From Archivesica marissinica (Eukaryota; Mollusca; Bivalvia; Venerida; Vesicomyidae): a DNA stretch of 64,000 bases. The position numbers and the translations under genes are program-made. Under the pieces are notes generated by a model. The model ran no database searches. It was not told the origin of the DNA and saw only the letters and a program-made list of their open reading frames with translations. The stretch covers positions 51,752,233 to 51,816,232 of the forward strand of contig CM026403.1 of the NCBI GenBank assembly GCA_014843695.1. The letters run 5' to 3'. The stretch's first letter is position 1, and each line of letters starts with the position of its first letter. Below, piece after piece: positions 43,066 to 54,171 of this stretch.

Positions 43066-43899
43066 TACCTCATATCGAAGAGTAATCATAATTTGTTGGG
43101 TGTTAAATTCCTCCGTTTCGAGTAGCAATTATCACTATGCCCAATGTTACTCAGCTATTTCGAACTTAACTGTAATCAACATTTCTGTTACAATATGTAT
43201 GGTCATTTTGATATAACCGAGGTGGAGTTATTCATCTCGGATGATTGCGATTCTTCGGGTCATCTTCACGGATATAGTTGGATGCTAGTCGGGGAACATA
43301 CATGTAATGCAAGCTTGCTGAACAAAATAAAATTGGATGGTCTATTGGTATTTACAATATAGTGACATTAATCAAACAAATAGCTGCGACCTTCACATGG
43401 CAAGAATATCTATATATAATAAATAGCTCTCTTGCCAGCTATGAATTCCACTTGTTCTTCATCTAGGATAATTCTACAAAGTTCATCAATGTCCTTATCT
43501 CAGTGTCTGCTAATTGAAGTATCTCATTCTTGTTCACAATTATGGATGGCATCGACGACAGAAACACCTTCTTCAGCAGGCTGCACATCACTGATTGTTT
43601 TAATGTGTCCCATTGATTTTCCTGTCCTGGCGAATGTTATGTAAGTCCAATGTGTGTTCAAGCTCATATATCTCTTTCTGAAATAATGAGGAGGTTGGAA
43701 CACATTAATTAGCAGTCTATTTGCTTACTTATCCCAAGGAAGCACACATAGGGCTCTTATCAAGCATGTCCTCAGCGTAACAACATTATTTGATACCTAT
43801 AGTAATCGAAGGATATTTATCTGGCAAAACTATATTACATTATAATAAACGATGTACAAACAATGACATAATAATAGCATAATACATTTATAAACTATA
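43066..43899. other. Intergenic, weak coding-like stretch
   Basis: 43430-43645 has open frames on both strands; the minus-strand one (MGHIKTISDVQPAEEGVSVV) is coding-like but contains stops. I do not recognise it. Confidence 0.4.
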
Positions 43900-44030
43900 T
43901 CAATCAATCGTTTATTAAAGCATAAAACATAATATAATGTTTATAGCCAAATACATATAATGAGTACAACATAGACAATTTGCATAATTTTGCTCAAAAG
44001 AGCATCAGTACTATGGAACATAGATTAAAT

Positions 44031-44655
44031 TTATTCTGTAGTGCGGATTTGGAATGCGGAGTAAATATATTTTGATAGATTATTAATAACGTATTTTGAA
44101 GTAGAAGACATTAAAGTTCTAAATTTATTAAGTGTTGGCCAATGGCAAAAGTACGGTTTGAAATATTTCTTTCTTAAATCTTTATAATTCGGACAGACAA
44201 GTAAAAAGTGGTATTCGCTTTCAATGGCGTTCATGGTGCATGATTTACAAAGTCTTTGTTCTCTGGGTGTGCCATCATATCTACCTGATTCAATAAAAAG
44301 ACTATGGGAGCTAGTCCTAAATCGTGATAAGGTTGTTACATATTTTCTATCTAAATGTATTTCTAAATATGTTTCAAGATTAAAGTCATGCTTAAAAATA
44401 CAGTAATGCTGTAGTCGGGTCGAATTATTTATTTCTGAGTACCATTTTTGTAAATAATTATCAATAATTTTCTGTTTAATAGTTTATATGGGTATTGAAT
44501 TTCGGGTATGTTGTGTAAGCCATATATTATTAAGTCCGTGTTCTTCTAATATGGATTTAATTTGAAACGCCCAGTTAGTTTGATGGTAGTTTGCATTTGT
44601 GTCGATCTCGGTTAGTAAAAACAAGTATGTACGTTTTATTAATGATGAATCTTTT
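44031..44655 (-). pseudogene. LINE ORF2 C-terminus
   Basis: Minus strand reads TNWAFQIKSILEEHGLNN, STRLQHYCIFKHDF and FIESGRYDGTPREQRLCKSC, then YHFLLVCPNYKDLRKKYFKP. It is collinear with 19050-19602 of the large LINE, including the C-x2-C...H-x4-C motif. One stop lies near the TRNSIPI segment. Confidence 0.85.
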
Positions 44656-44661
44656 TGGCAT

Positions 44662-44982
44662 CATTTAAACATCGTCCGCGCTTGCATGTATAAACTGGAT
44701 GAAATCATGTACTATTTTGTCAATCGGTTCACTAGATACATCGCATGTCAGCCTATGTAACGCCTCATTATTATTCATAATATGCGCGTTTAAGTTCGCG
44801 ACCTTGTCATTTGAAAATACTATTTTCCTGTATTGTGATGTAACGTTATCCGTATATTCGGTATGTTGCCGTGTAGACGGTATTTTCAAAGGAAACGTGA
44901 ATGATATCGGTGCGTGGTCAGAAAATTCATTAAAATCGTGAATGGTAATTATGGTATTACATGAATTATCACAAGGAAGCAC
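44662..44982 (-). pseudogene. LINE endonuclease C-terminus and linker
   Basis: IHDFNEFSDHAPISFTF holds the SDH active-site motif. It continues through EALHRLTCDVSSEPIDKIVH, collinear with 16980-17250 of the large LINE. The N-terminal endonuclease motifs are missing. Confidence 0.82.
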
Positions 44983-44990
44983 AAGTGAAC

Positions 44991-45790
44991 ATGGCTCTTA
45001 TCGCACATATAAACGGGTTTGTGGCGCCGTTTGTGCGGGTGTGAGATAAATGTGTCTAACCGGGTAGACAATGGGACTACTTTCTGCTAATTAGAGATTA
45101 CGAACAAGTCAGGAAGTTTCCGTTTATTTCCACGTCCAAATTTATATAATTTCATTGGATAATTGTAAAATCCGAAATCTGTCGTGAAGCTACGTCATTA
45201 TGAGATCAGCGATACGTCATCGAAGACGCAATCAATAGCGTATCGCTGCCATTTATGTGTTGTTCACGTGCTTAATATTACCATTTGCACTTGCATTGTT
45301 TGTAAACATATATCCCCTGTATACATCGTTAATCACAGTGTGACTGGACTGATCCTTCTCTTTTTATTGATTAGTTCCTTTTAGTGTGATGATTCATAGA
45401 TTATTTGAATCTGTAGCCGTGTTCGATGTACAGGTTTAGCATTGAAGAAATTAAACTGTTAAACTTAACATGAAAGTTGTGCTTACTTATACGTGACAAT
45501 CAACATCAGTGTGAGTAAACTGTCGGATTCCAATGACCTCATCACTTTATAGTAAATACATACGCCATTGATGCGTGTATACTGTCATAAGTTGCAAAGT
45601 GCATCAACAGCATAAGATATGTGAAAACATACATATAGTGCCTCCATAGAGTTGTATATAAGGAAACCCCATCCTTGGGCTGACGATACGTGCAACGAAC
45701 GATAATAACGCATATTCAGCCCTCGGGTTGGATTTCCTTATCTGCAACTCTTGGATATGCTAGATTCACTGTATCTATCAGATCCCCCAG
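44991..45790. other. Intergenic, nothing recognised
   Basis: No supported feature. Confidence 0.55.
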
Positions 45791-45995
45791 TGTGTGTGTT
45801 TTACGTTTATTTATCGTCGCTACCGGTTTCCCATATGATCGACGCCTCCTGAAGAGATTAGTCATTTTAGATGTTGAAGGATAGTGCAATGATACAGACA
45901 GATACCAATCCCAGAGTCTCCTTTGGTTCTTTTATGTGCACGGTGAAAAGCACCGACCGAGACCTCGGTTTAACGTCCCATCCGAAAGACGGTTA
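45791..45995 (-). mobile_element. SINE family A, head-truncated
   Basis: 3' hairpin and body present, lost after CCGAAAGACGGTTA, just before the tRNA-like head. CAGTGT flanks both sides. Confidence 0.83.
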
Positions 45996-46620
45996 TTCTC
46001 AGTGTAGTAATATTCTTCTTTTAAATCTCTGAATGTGTCAATCATATATTGTATACATTGCTATCGTAGTATTCCCCACCATGATCCAATTCACTGATTA
46101 TGAATACTTTTCCCATAAATAAATTAGTTTCACCAGAAAATATATACACAATAACATATCATTACTCCACGGAGTTGTTTTCTGTGCCAGCCTCGGACGT
46201 TTATCATTCTGGACATTCTTTCAATAATTTTACAGATTCTTTGTAGTAGCTTCTCATGACTTTGATGTTGCTATTGGTATTAGATGCATGAAGCCATATG
46301 ATATTTATTATTAAATTAATTCTCGTGGACTGTACAAAGGAGGATCTGGCAATACAATCAGTATGTTTAGGCAATGCTGAAATCTTATTTATCACGTCCT
46401 CCCCCCCCCCCCCACCAAATTGCTGAAACTAATACAACTGTAACTGGTTAATACATTATGAACATTTAAAAATGCAGTCACTATCAACAGTGTACATTAC
46501 AGAACAGGGTTCGTAGCAATAGGCTACCAATCTAGGGATGGTCAACATTAATTACTTCACAATTGTAATACGTCATGTATGCCTTATTTAATTGGTTTTG
46601 AAATAAATGATAAATAAAAT
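45996..46620. other. Upstream region of GPCR 2
   Basis: Contains a C-run near 46400 (about 13 C). It probably includes the 5' intron of the downstream GPCR. No promoter motif identified. Confidence 0.5.
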
Positions 46621-46647
46621 CTGTTTCAGATACACAACGGTATAACA
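46618..46647 (+). other. Putative 3' splice acceptor of GPCR 2
   Basis: TCTGTTTCAG (AG at 46628-46629), then ATACACAACGG and 18 bp in total to the ATG. It parallels the site before GPCR 1. Confidence 0.55.
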
Positions 46648-47754
46648 ATGGATAATCGTACTGCAACTACAAAGGTGACAGGCAGAACCGATTCCGACAC
46701 GGAAGGTACAACTGCAGTGTGGACTGCTACAACCTATGACGCACCCATGCACAACAAGCCGAGTTCGCAGTTGTTGCAAGAGCAAATGAATCAAGTGCAA
46801 CTATTCATCTGCCCTGCGTTATTACTTGTTGGTTTTATAGGAAATTGCTGTATCATTCTTACAGTAGCGCACGTCAAATATCGTCACATGACGTCACGAT
46901 ACATTTTATGCGCATTGGCTATTTCTGATTCGCTATTGTTGTTGACCAATCCGTTTAATCAGCAATTCATGCAAACCATTTGGCAATATGGCGATCTCAG
47001 AGCAATTTCAGAAATCGGGTGTAAGATATTTTTCGTGATTTATCGGTCGGCAAAATCTACATCATCTTGGTGTGTGGTGTTGATAGCAATCGAGAGATTT
47101 ATTGCTGTAATTTTTCCACTGAAGGCAAAAATCATAATCACACGTCGATCAATGTTGGCAGCCATATGTGCGATGTATTTTATTATTATTAGCATACAGA
47201 GCATTAGATCATATTTCACAAGCATAGAAAATGGCAAATGCATCCATGATATTGTTACAGCAAATACAAAGAGTCTTAATAAAGTTTCCAACATCATTGG
47301 AGCAACATTTTATTCCATAGCTCCCATATGCATTCTCCTCACTGTGACGCCGCCGGTTATCCTGTCTCTCGTGAGAAGTCATCACATGCGTCAACTACTT
47401 GTCCAAGGTACCAATGAACGCTCTGCACGTGATACGTCTCGTATATCGTTGATGCTGATTGGTGTAGTCGTGTCGTACATTGTATGGGTTACACCAATCA
47501 CTGTCACAGTTATTATAGCCACCTGGACAAATCAACACGTTTTTGGTTCCAACATAGAATATATGATTATTTTGCAAGGTGTGGCTCTCTCCTTTGAACA
47601 GCTGAACCACTCGTGTAACTTCATAATCTACATCATGTTCTCCAGAGAGTTTCGTAGCCGCTTTCTGGAAATGATTCGTTGCGGAAGGTGTGGATGCTGT
47701 GCGGATGCATCTTCAACATCTGCAAACACCGTTTCTGTTTATTCTGTTGAATAG
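46648..47754 (+). CDS. Class A (rhodopsin-like) GPCR 2, paralogue of GPCR 1
   Basis: A 368-aa seven-transmembrane receptor, same length and strand as the gene at 5010 and very similar from LLQEQMN to NHSCNFIIYIMFS. N-glycosylation site at N3. GN in TM1 (N66), LAISD in TM2, C125 at the top of TM3 with C198 in loop 2, ERF at 149-151, WVTP in TM6 and NFIIY at 324-328. The C-terminus has a cysteine cluster (RCGRCGCC) and a serine/threonine-rich end. Loop 2 and the N-terminus differ most from the paralogue, as expected if the ligands differ. Orphan; peptide-receptor style. No introns in the coding region. A possible polyadenylation signal AATAAA is at 48161. Confidence 0.92.
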   Translation: MDNRTATTKVTGRTDSDTEGTTAVWTATTYDAPMHNKPSSQLLQEQMNQVQLFICPALLLVGFIGNCCIILTVAHVKYRHMTSRYILCALAISDSLLLLTNPFNQQFMQTIWQYGDLRAISEIGCKIFFVIYRSAKSTSSWCVVLIAIERFIAVIFPLKAKIIITRRSMLAAICAMYFIIISIQSIRSYFTSIENGKCIHDIVTANTKSLNKVSNIIGATFYSIAPICILLTVTPPVILSLVRSHHMRQLLVQGTNERSARDTSRISLMLIGVVVSYIVWVTPITVTVIIATWTNQHVFGSNIEYMIILQGVALSFEQLNHSCNFIIYIMFSREFRSRFLEMIRCGRCGCCADASSTSANTVSVYSVE

Positions 47755-47830
47755 CACTTTGACTCACAGTAGAACACTTGTCTGTAGAATACTCTTTCGA
47801 TCGGCTTATATACATTTGTTCCAAAGAAAT

Positions 47831-47955
47831 GAATCGATGGTTAATAGTTTCCATCGTGGTATGAACTACATCGGGTGTTGTTAAAGTTTGAGAAGGCCGG
47901 AGAAATCCGCGCTAACCTTAAACACACGCTGATGGAAACTATTAACCCGCGATTC
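47831..47955. repeat. Inverted repeat (foldback) downstream of GPCR 2
   Basis: Arms 47831-47855 and 47931-47955 are complementary over 25 bp with a 2-base mismatch (core GGTTAATAGTTTCCATC). Loop 75 nt. It lies within the likely 3' UTR. Confidence 0.85.
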
Positions 47956-48244
47956 GTTAACTTAGATGTTAGATGCATAGCATTAGTGAGGAATTCACCC
48001 GATAATGGACACAATCAGGGCACATACGTTGAGCGAAGGGAATACATTTGCGATGTAAATATATATTTCTTAAATCTAGAACTGTCCATAAATACATGTT
48101 CTATAGTTTTTCATATAATTGCTTTAATTTATATTCTATGTTGTGATGAACTTATGGACTAATAAAACAACATTGAATAACGAGTTCGTATTTTGCTTAA
48201 AAAATGATACTCATCGCATCCACCATTGCCAAGGATTTCGAGGA
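47956..48244. other. Probable GPCR 2 3' flank
   Basis: AATAAA at 48161. No other feature. Confidence 0.45.
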
Positions 48245-48382
48245 GCTTCCGTGATGCGACGGACACCGTGTTCGCCTGGTAACCGAGAGGTTTTGAGTTA
48301 GAGCCCACGGTGATCGTGTCCTTAGACAAGACACTTACATTAACGTTTCTCCATCTCGCACCCAGAGCGATTAATCTAATGT
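48245..48382 (+). mobile_element. tRNA-headed SINE, family I, partial
   Basis: GCGACGGACACCGTGTTCGC and GGTTTTGAGTTAGAGCCC look like degraded A and B boxes, followed by GTGTCCTTAGACAAGACAC and a GCGATTAATCTAATG remnant. Body wording is close to family B but distinct. Confidence 0.5.
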
Positions 48383-48386
48383 CCTT

Positions 48387-48456
48387 AGTTTATGCAAATT
48401 TATTTTAACTCGATTGCGAAACAAGTTCTTACCAACTTGTATTAATCCCTCTCGAC
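48387..48456 (-). mobile_element. SINE family B tail fragment
   Basis: AGTTTATGCAAATTTATTTT through TATTAATCCCTCTCGA. Only the 3' tail remains. Confidence 0.7.
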
Positions 48457-48604
48457 CAATAGATAGTACCGTCCCCTCTATAGACCAATTGCACTCATAT
48501 GTTGCACAGGTACCTTCGTGGAAATAGTTATGTACACACATTCATAAAAATAATTGTGGAAACAATTGTTAGTTAACTTTAAACCCAATAAAACATAAGT
48601 TATA

Positions 48605-48842
48605 CAGTTTATACAAATTTATTTTGGCTCGATAGTGAAACAAGTTCTTACAACTTATATTAATCACTCTCGAGACATCATTCCTGATGGAATCAATCGC
48701 CACGAGGGAGAGAGACGAGGCAATATGGAATTAAATGCCTTGCCTAGAGGCACAATCGTAACGGCTCCACCGGGGCTCGAACTCCGGACATTTCGCATCT
48801 GAAGCGAACGCGCATTCACTGCGCTATCACGACTTCCACGAA
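48605..48842 (-). mobile_element. SINE family B, full-length with 10-bp target duplication
   Basis: Complete copy flanked by ATAAGTTATA at 48595-48604 and 48843-48852. Confidence 0.9.
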
Positions 48843-49251
48843 ATAAGTTATATATTTCTCTTCTAATCAGGATAATAAAACCTATGTCATATTTAATACC
48901 ATTGCACTTGATTCCGAGGAGCATCTTAGACATTTAGGCCTTACATTATAATATAAGTTAAAGTGACATGACCATATCATTAATATTTCACTATCAGCAT
49001 CAACTATCAAAATGCTTATTAAAAGAAATTGGATGTGTTTCACTTTCTAATAGACGCAACATACAAAATCTAGTGGTGCTATGCAAAGTGCGTAATGGCC
49101 TTTTGCCCGAATACTAAATATATTCCCACTATCAATTTCAGAAACAACCCGTTATCCTCTGGGAAACAATGTTGTACAATACATCATTCTTACCATCGAA
49201 TATAGGGAATAACCTAGATATTGAAATAAGAAACTCGTCGACCCTAAATAT
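48843..49251. other. Intergenic, nothing recognised
   Basis: No supported feature. Confidence 0.55.
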
Positions 49252-49460
49252 GGTAGCGCGTTCGCTTCAGATGACAAAGGCCCGGAGTCCGAGCCCGGAG
49301 TAACGATTGTACCATTAGGCAAGGCATTTAAATTCCACATTGCCTCTTATCTCTCCCTTGGGGCGATGAATTCCATCAGGAATGAGGTATCGAGGGTGAT
49401 TAATAGAAATTGTAAGAACTTGTTTCGCAATCGAGCTAAGATAAATGTATATAAACTAAA
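49252..49460 (+). mobile_element. SINE family B, head partly deleted
   Basis: GCGCGTTCGCTTCAGATGAC and a shortened B-box region (GAGTCCGAGCCCGGAG), then complete body and tail. Confidence 0.8.
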
Positions 49461-49717
49461 TATGTTTAAGATTAAACTTAAGCTTAAACACAAAGCACCA
49501 GAACATATATTCCATGGTGGACGACATGCATCCGTATTGCATGCACGTATACGAAACAAATGCAGTAATTCAAATGGCGACTTGTTTTTGAATCACTTAA
49601 AGAACATTTATTTTGACAGTGTGGTTCCAATATTTAAAACGCAGAACATTATTGTCCCCGCTATTGTCATTTTGGAGTTCAAAGAATTTACCTTATTCCG
49701 CGATAAAAGACCATATA
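49461..49717. other. Short spacer between two SINE B copies
   Basis: A frame reads KIKLKLKHKAPEHIFHGGRH across it from the SINE tail, without recognisable homology. Nothing called. Confidence 0.45.
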
Positions 49718-49927
49718 ACCCCCGTTCGCTTCAGGTGCGAAAGGCCCTGAGCGCGCCTCGCTGGAGCCATTGGGATTATGCCCTTAGGAAAGGTATTGCA
49801 ATTCCACGTTGCCTCTTCTCTCTCCCTCGTGGCGATGGAATCCATCAGGAATGAAGTCTCGAGCGTGATTAATATCAGTTGTAGGAACTTGTTCGCAATC
49901 AAGCTAAAATAAATGTGTATAAACTAT
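49718..49927 (+). mobile_element. SINE family B, 5'-truncated head
   Basis: Starts at CCGTTCGCTTCAGGTGCGAA. The B box is mutated (GAGCGCGCCTCG); body and tail are intact. Confidence 0.8.
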
Positions 49928-50309
49928 GTCATCAACTAAGCACTCACCTGCTATCTTTTAGACTCGAACATTTATACAATGACAATATAGTCATTTTGAA
50001 CGTGTACATACACATATTAAACCGACTAAACAGTTTAATTAAGATTGACAAGAGCTAAAATACAATAAAAAAGCATTACATTCTGACCGTTTTATCAACC
50101 CTCTAACTAGATGACTACTAGTTTGGAAGTTGCAACTCGAGCACGTAACCGGGGAGAGTTAAAAATGGAAAATGATCTGTGTAAATGTATCTTTTTAAAA
50201 GGTTTGTTGATACATTTTTACATCTACAAAAGCTCATATCTAATTCAACATACATTTAATCATTAACATTATTATCTCGCCAGTTATATAATTCTGTATA
50301 TATTTCATT
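49928..50309. other. Intergenic, nothing recognised
   Basis: No supported feature. Confidence 0.55.
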
Positions 50310-51560
50310 ACTAGTTAGGGTTTAATGTAATGTAGTTAGAATGTGTTGCCCAACCCAGTTGCGTTGTTTGTTGTATTATTATTGTGTAACTATAGGCAAT
50401 CATGTATGGCTAAGCGAGTCCGGAGTTCGAGCCCTGCTGGAGCCGTTACGATTGTGCCCTTAGGCAAGGCATTTAAATTCCACGTTGTCTCTTCTCTCTC
50501 CCTCGTGTAATCCATTCTATGTCGCCTGTTGTACAATTCTGTATATGTTTCATTACTGGTTATGGGTTAATGTAATATTGCTAGAATTTGTTCCATTTGC
50601 TTTGTTATGTTGTATTATTATGACCATTGTACCCACCTCATTTACTGTTCAAAAGTCAGGTTTACAAGATTAGGTGATGAATTCAGGTGTCCACATGTGA
50701 AAATGCTTGTTAAACTGTGAAAGTGTTCACTGCGAAAAGAAATATTCATCAAATTAATAGATATTATCATTATGCTGCATAAAACGTGTTTATATTTACA
50801 CCCATTCGATGTTACACAAAATTGATTTTCTGATAGGTCACGAAAACTCCGGTACCAGTCACCACAGATGTCGGTTTCGGGCCATGGTAAAAATGACAGC
50901 GCCCGTTGTTATTTACGTAGTCATATTAATTTCTAATTATTTGGAATAAAAGAGGAACGTTACTTTATTTACATCATACATTTAGAAACTATGTAGTTTT
51001 AAGATTCGTTTTGTTGAATGCCGATCATTTCTTACCATAACGGAAACCGGAAACTCGAGGGTATATTTCAATACTGGTAAGGGTTTACTGTAATGTTGTT
51101 ACAACATGTTGCCAAACCCATGTGCTTTGTTATGTTGTATTGTTATTGTATAACTATAGTGGATAGGCAATAGTGTATGGCTAAGCTTAAACATGATGAA
51201 ATAATAGAAACACACATATGTTCTTGTTAATATTTATAGTTTTGAGCCGAGAAATATAGATGGCATAGCACTAAATTTTAATTCAATTCGCAGAATAAGC
51301 TTATATTATTAAACACTGGAAATGAGCAAAAACATAGTTAGTTGTGTACATAAACATTAAGTTAACATTCTACTAAAGTTTTACCAAATTTATATGAACA
51401 ACAATTCACTTTCAATTTCGTCTTTAATATTCTTCAGCGAGAATTCCAGAAAATAAACCGCATTTTAGGGAGGGCAGTTTACTAATGTTGTTACAACCCA
51501 TTTTGCTTTTTCTTTGCTTTGTCATAATTATGTCTGTAATGTAAATGTCAAATAGCAAAT
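50310..51560 (+). repeat. Cluster of four diverged copies of repeat R
   Basis: Copies at 50310-50410, 50545-50640, 51070-51190 and 51475-51560 share GGGTTTAATGTAATG, GTTGCCCAACCC, TTTGTTATGTTGTATTATTA and, in two, GGCAAT..TGTATGGCTAAGC. A partial SINE B lies inside at 50418-50507. Spacing is irregular, so this is not a simple tandem array. Confidence 0.6.
50418..50507 (+). mobile_element. SINE family B, 5' half only
   Basis: CCGGAGTTCGAGCCCTGCTGG to TCTCTCTCCCTCGTG, then abrupt change. The tail is missing. Confidence 0.75.
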
Positions 51561-51708
51561 ATAGTATGATTACACTAATAAACCACATATCCTAAATGAG
51601 TGCATTGTAGCTGAAGTGTTAAACTAATGCAGAAAGATGTGCAGAGAAAACTACCGGCAACTTCTTTAAAGGCATAGGCTATATAATAGTGAACGTATGT
51701 TTTTATTC

Positions 51709-52013
51709 AATGAGAGATATCGGTCCGTTACTGCCTCCCTAAAATTATGTAGGTCCTCTTGTGGTTTCCTCTGTTTTTATCGTTGTTTCCTTTGCACAAT
51801 ATGCTATCAATGTTCACCTCTTTCTCATCTTATTATTATTATGTTACTATATCTCGACAGATATCCTACACTATATCCAATGTGTACTTATCTGTAAATT
51901 TTGTTTTATCAATTAACTAACATGATTTGGATAAAATCACATTGATCATAGCGCAAGATCCTGTTAGGGAACAACAGTAAAAACAAAGAATTCCAACTGA
52001 AAGGACAGCTACT
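51709..52013 (+). repeat. About 310-bp direct repeat, copy 2
   Basis: Partner of 34959-35272, aligned over the full length with substitutions and small indels (about 80 percent by eye). Confidence 0.75.
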
Positions 52014-52089
52014 CATTTCGGGATAAATAGGACCTTATCTTAAATTTAACCATATGCATATAGTTATACAATCATAGCACAGCATATAA

Positions 52090-52150
52090 CAAAAGCAAAT
52101 GGGTTGGGCAACAAGTTCTAAGACCATTACATTAAGCTCTTGCCAGTACT
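52090..52150 (-). repeat. Repeat R, inverted copy
   Basis: CAAATGGGTTGGGCAACAAG is the complement of the repeat R core. Confidence 0.55.
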
Positions 52151-52374
52151 ATATTATATTATTCTTATAAATAAGTACACTTTATCTGCCAAGGGAGGTA
52201 ATATAAATGCCCTCATTGACCTTGTAATTCAGATACATTTCATACAGTTGTGAAATGGAATACATATACTACAATGTCTAAGTTGTGTGTTTCTTTTAAA
52301 GAACTGTTTCTGTTCATATGCATACTAGTATAACCGGATACACGTGCTAGAATAACCTTAGCAACGCATCCAAG

Positions 52375-52515
52375 CATTTATGCTGGCTGGCGGACAGTCG
52401 GTGGTTCACAGGGGTGTGAAATACTGCCCGAATGGGCACCCGGTGTCTCCCTCTGCCTACACCTACTAGGCACTCGCCATATGACCTAAGCTGTCGGTGT
52501 GCCTTTAAATACAAA
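52375..52515 (+). mobile_element. SINE family E, 3' half
   Basis: CAGTCGGTGGTTCACAGG, TGAAATACTGCCCG, GGGCACCCGGTGTCTCCCTC and CGCCATATGACCTAAGCTGT follow the family E order. The tail is CTTTAAATACAAACAAATC. Confidence 0.68.
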
Positions 52516-52539
52516 CAAATCATTAAACAAAATAAAGCA

Positions 52540-52818
52540 TTTATGAATTTTCCAAATTTGAAATGACTTATAGCACCCGTTTTGCAATACACTTTCTGTA
52601 AGATATTGATGTTGTTGTAATGAAGAGTACTTAAAGTGTACATGGTTACAAAGGTACCCACAGTTTAATACCACCATGGGGGCTTTACACATACGTAAAA
52701 TTTGTTTTCACCTATTTTTACATATATTTCGCAATTCTGGAACATGTGTTCAATGTATGTACATGTTTGTACATGTACTGTAAAGTTTAAGTCTTAATAA
52801 AGCATTCTTCTTCTTCAT
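52540..52818 (+). mobile_element. Probable LINE 3' end with (CTT)n tail
   Basis: Non-coding stretch ending AAGTCTTAATAAAGCATTC and then (TTC)n. The signal plus simple repeat is typical of a LINE 3' terminus. No related copy in the window, so this is tentative. Confidence 0.4.
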
Positions 52819-52875
52819 GTTTCATACATGGTTACAAATGTACAATATCTACATTTTGATATCAACAGGAAGTCA

Positions 52876-52945
52876 CCATCACCAGCAGCATCATCGTCGT
52901 CATCATCATCATCATCAACATCATCAACATCATCAACTTCAGTTA
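52876..52945 (+). repeat. (TCA)n microsatellite
   Basis: ATCATCATCATCAT-type run with interruptions. Confidence 0.9.
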
Positions 52946-53019
52946 TTGTGTCATGCTTCATAGAGTATATTCATCATGGATCATTCTGCTCTTGCATTAA
53001 TTTAAAAACAATAGGTAAG

Positions 53020-53910
53020 TCTTACTGTGCTCAATAGGTAAGTCTTACTGTGCTCAATAGGTAAGTCTTACTGTGCTCAATAGGTCGGTCGTACTGTGCC
53101 AATAGGTAGTTCGTACTGTGCTCAATAGGTCGGTCGTACTGTGCTCAATAGGTAGTTCGTACTGTGCGCAATAGGTAGGCCGTACTGTACTTAATAGGTA
53201 AGTATCACTGTGCTCAATATATCGGTCGTACTGTGCGCAATATGTAGGTCGTACTGTGCTCAATAGGTAGGTCGTATTGCCCGCAATAGGTAGGTCGTAC
53301 TGTGCGCAATATGTAGGTCGTACTGTGCTCAATTGGTAAGCCATACTGTGCTCAATAGGTCGGTCGTACTGTGCGCACTATGTAGGCCGTACTGTGCGCA
53401 ATAGATAGGTCGTACTGTATGCAATGTGTAGGTCATACTTTGCGCAATAGGCAGGTCGTACTGTGCGCAATAGGTATGTCGTACTGTGCAGAATAGGTAG
53501 ACCGTACTGTGCGCAATAGGTATGTCGTACTGTGCTTAATAGGTAAGCCTTACTGTGTTCAATAGGTCGGTCGTACTGTGCGCAATAGGTAGGCCGTACT
53601 GTGCGCAATAGGTAGATCGTACTGTACGCAATAGATAGGTCGTACTGTGTGCAATGTGTAGGTCATACTGTGCGCAATAGGCATGCCGTACTGTGCGCAA
53701 TAGGTATGTCGTACTGTGCACAATAGGTAGGCCGTACTGTGCGCAATAGGTAGATCGTACTGTACGCAATAGATAGGTCGTACTGTATGCAATGTGTAGG
53801 TCATACTGTGCGCAATAGGCAGGCCGTACTGTGCGCAATAGATAGGTCATACTGTACTGTGCGCAATAGGTAGGTCCTACTGTACTGTGCGCAATAGGTA
53901 GGTCGTACAA
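53020..53910 (+). repeat. 23-bp minisatellite, about 38 units
   Basis: Unit type GTCGTACTGTGCGCAATAGG plus TAG. Because 23 is not a multiple of three, long minus-strand ORFs in all three frames translate the same 23-aa pattern (LLRTVRPTYCAQYD). These are not genes. Higher-order blocks of several units recur (for example 53590-53690 and 53740-53840). Confidence 0.92.
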
Positions 53911-53944
53911 CTACGTGAAATCTATGAAAGAACCTTACACAAAT

Positions 53945-54140
53945 CAGCTGGGCCTCTGTGGTCGAGTAGTTAAGGTCGATGACATCAAATCACTTGCCCT
54001 TCACTCACTGGGAGTGTCGAATTCTCTCAACGTAGGACGCTATCCAGTTGGCTTGTTGTAGGCATGTGGTCGTCATGTGTGCGTGAAATACTGATCTGAG
54101 TGGCATCCGGGGTTTACCTGACAATAAGCCCCAAATAACC
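53945..54140 (+). mobile_element. SINE family E, copy with tRNA-like head
   Basis: Head GGGCCTCTGTGGTCGAGTAG followed by TTAAGGTCGATGAC, then GACGCTATCCAGTTGGC, GTGAAATACTGATCTGAGTG and ending CCCCAAATAACCGAAAC. It sits between two minisatellite arrays. Confidence 0.68.
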
Positions 54141-54171
54141 GAAACAAAGCAAACAAGTAGTAGCATTAGAA

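Larger units (their letters stand above)
43900..44990 (-). mobile_element. Internally deleted LINE, relative of the 15005 element
   Basis: The 3' end (left) holds CAATCAATCG, the complement of the family's GATTGATTG tail. The endonuclease C-terminus (44662-44982) joins directly to the ORF2 C-terminus (44031-44655); the whole RT core, about 1.7 kb in the relative, is missing. Confidence 0.85.

Noticed and set aside
49366..49854. 162-aa ORF
   Set aside because: Reads through two SINE B copies and the spacer between them, with no independent coding evidence.
53054..53910. Long minus-strand ORFs with repeated YLLRTVRPTYCAQYD
   Set aside because: Products of a 23-bp array read in three frames, with no start context or domain.
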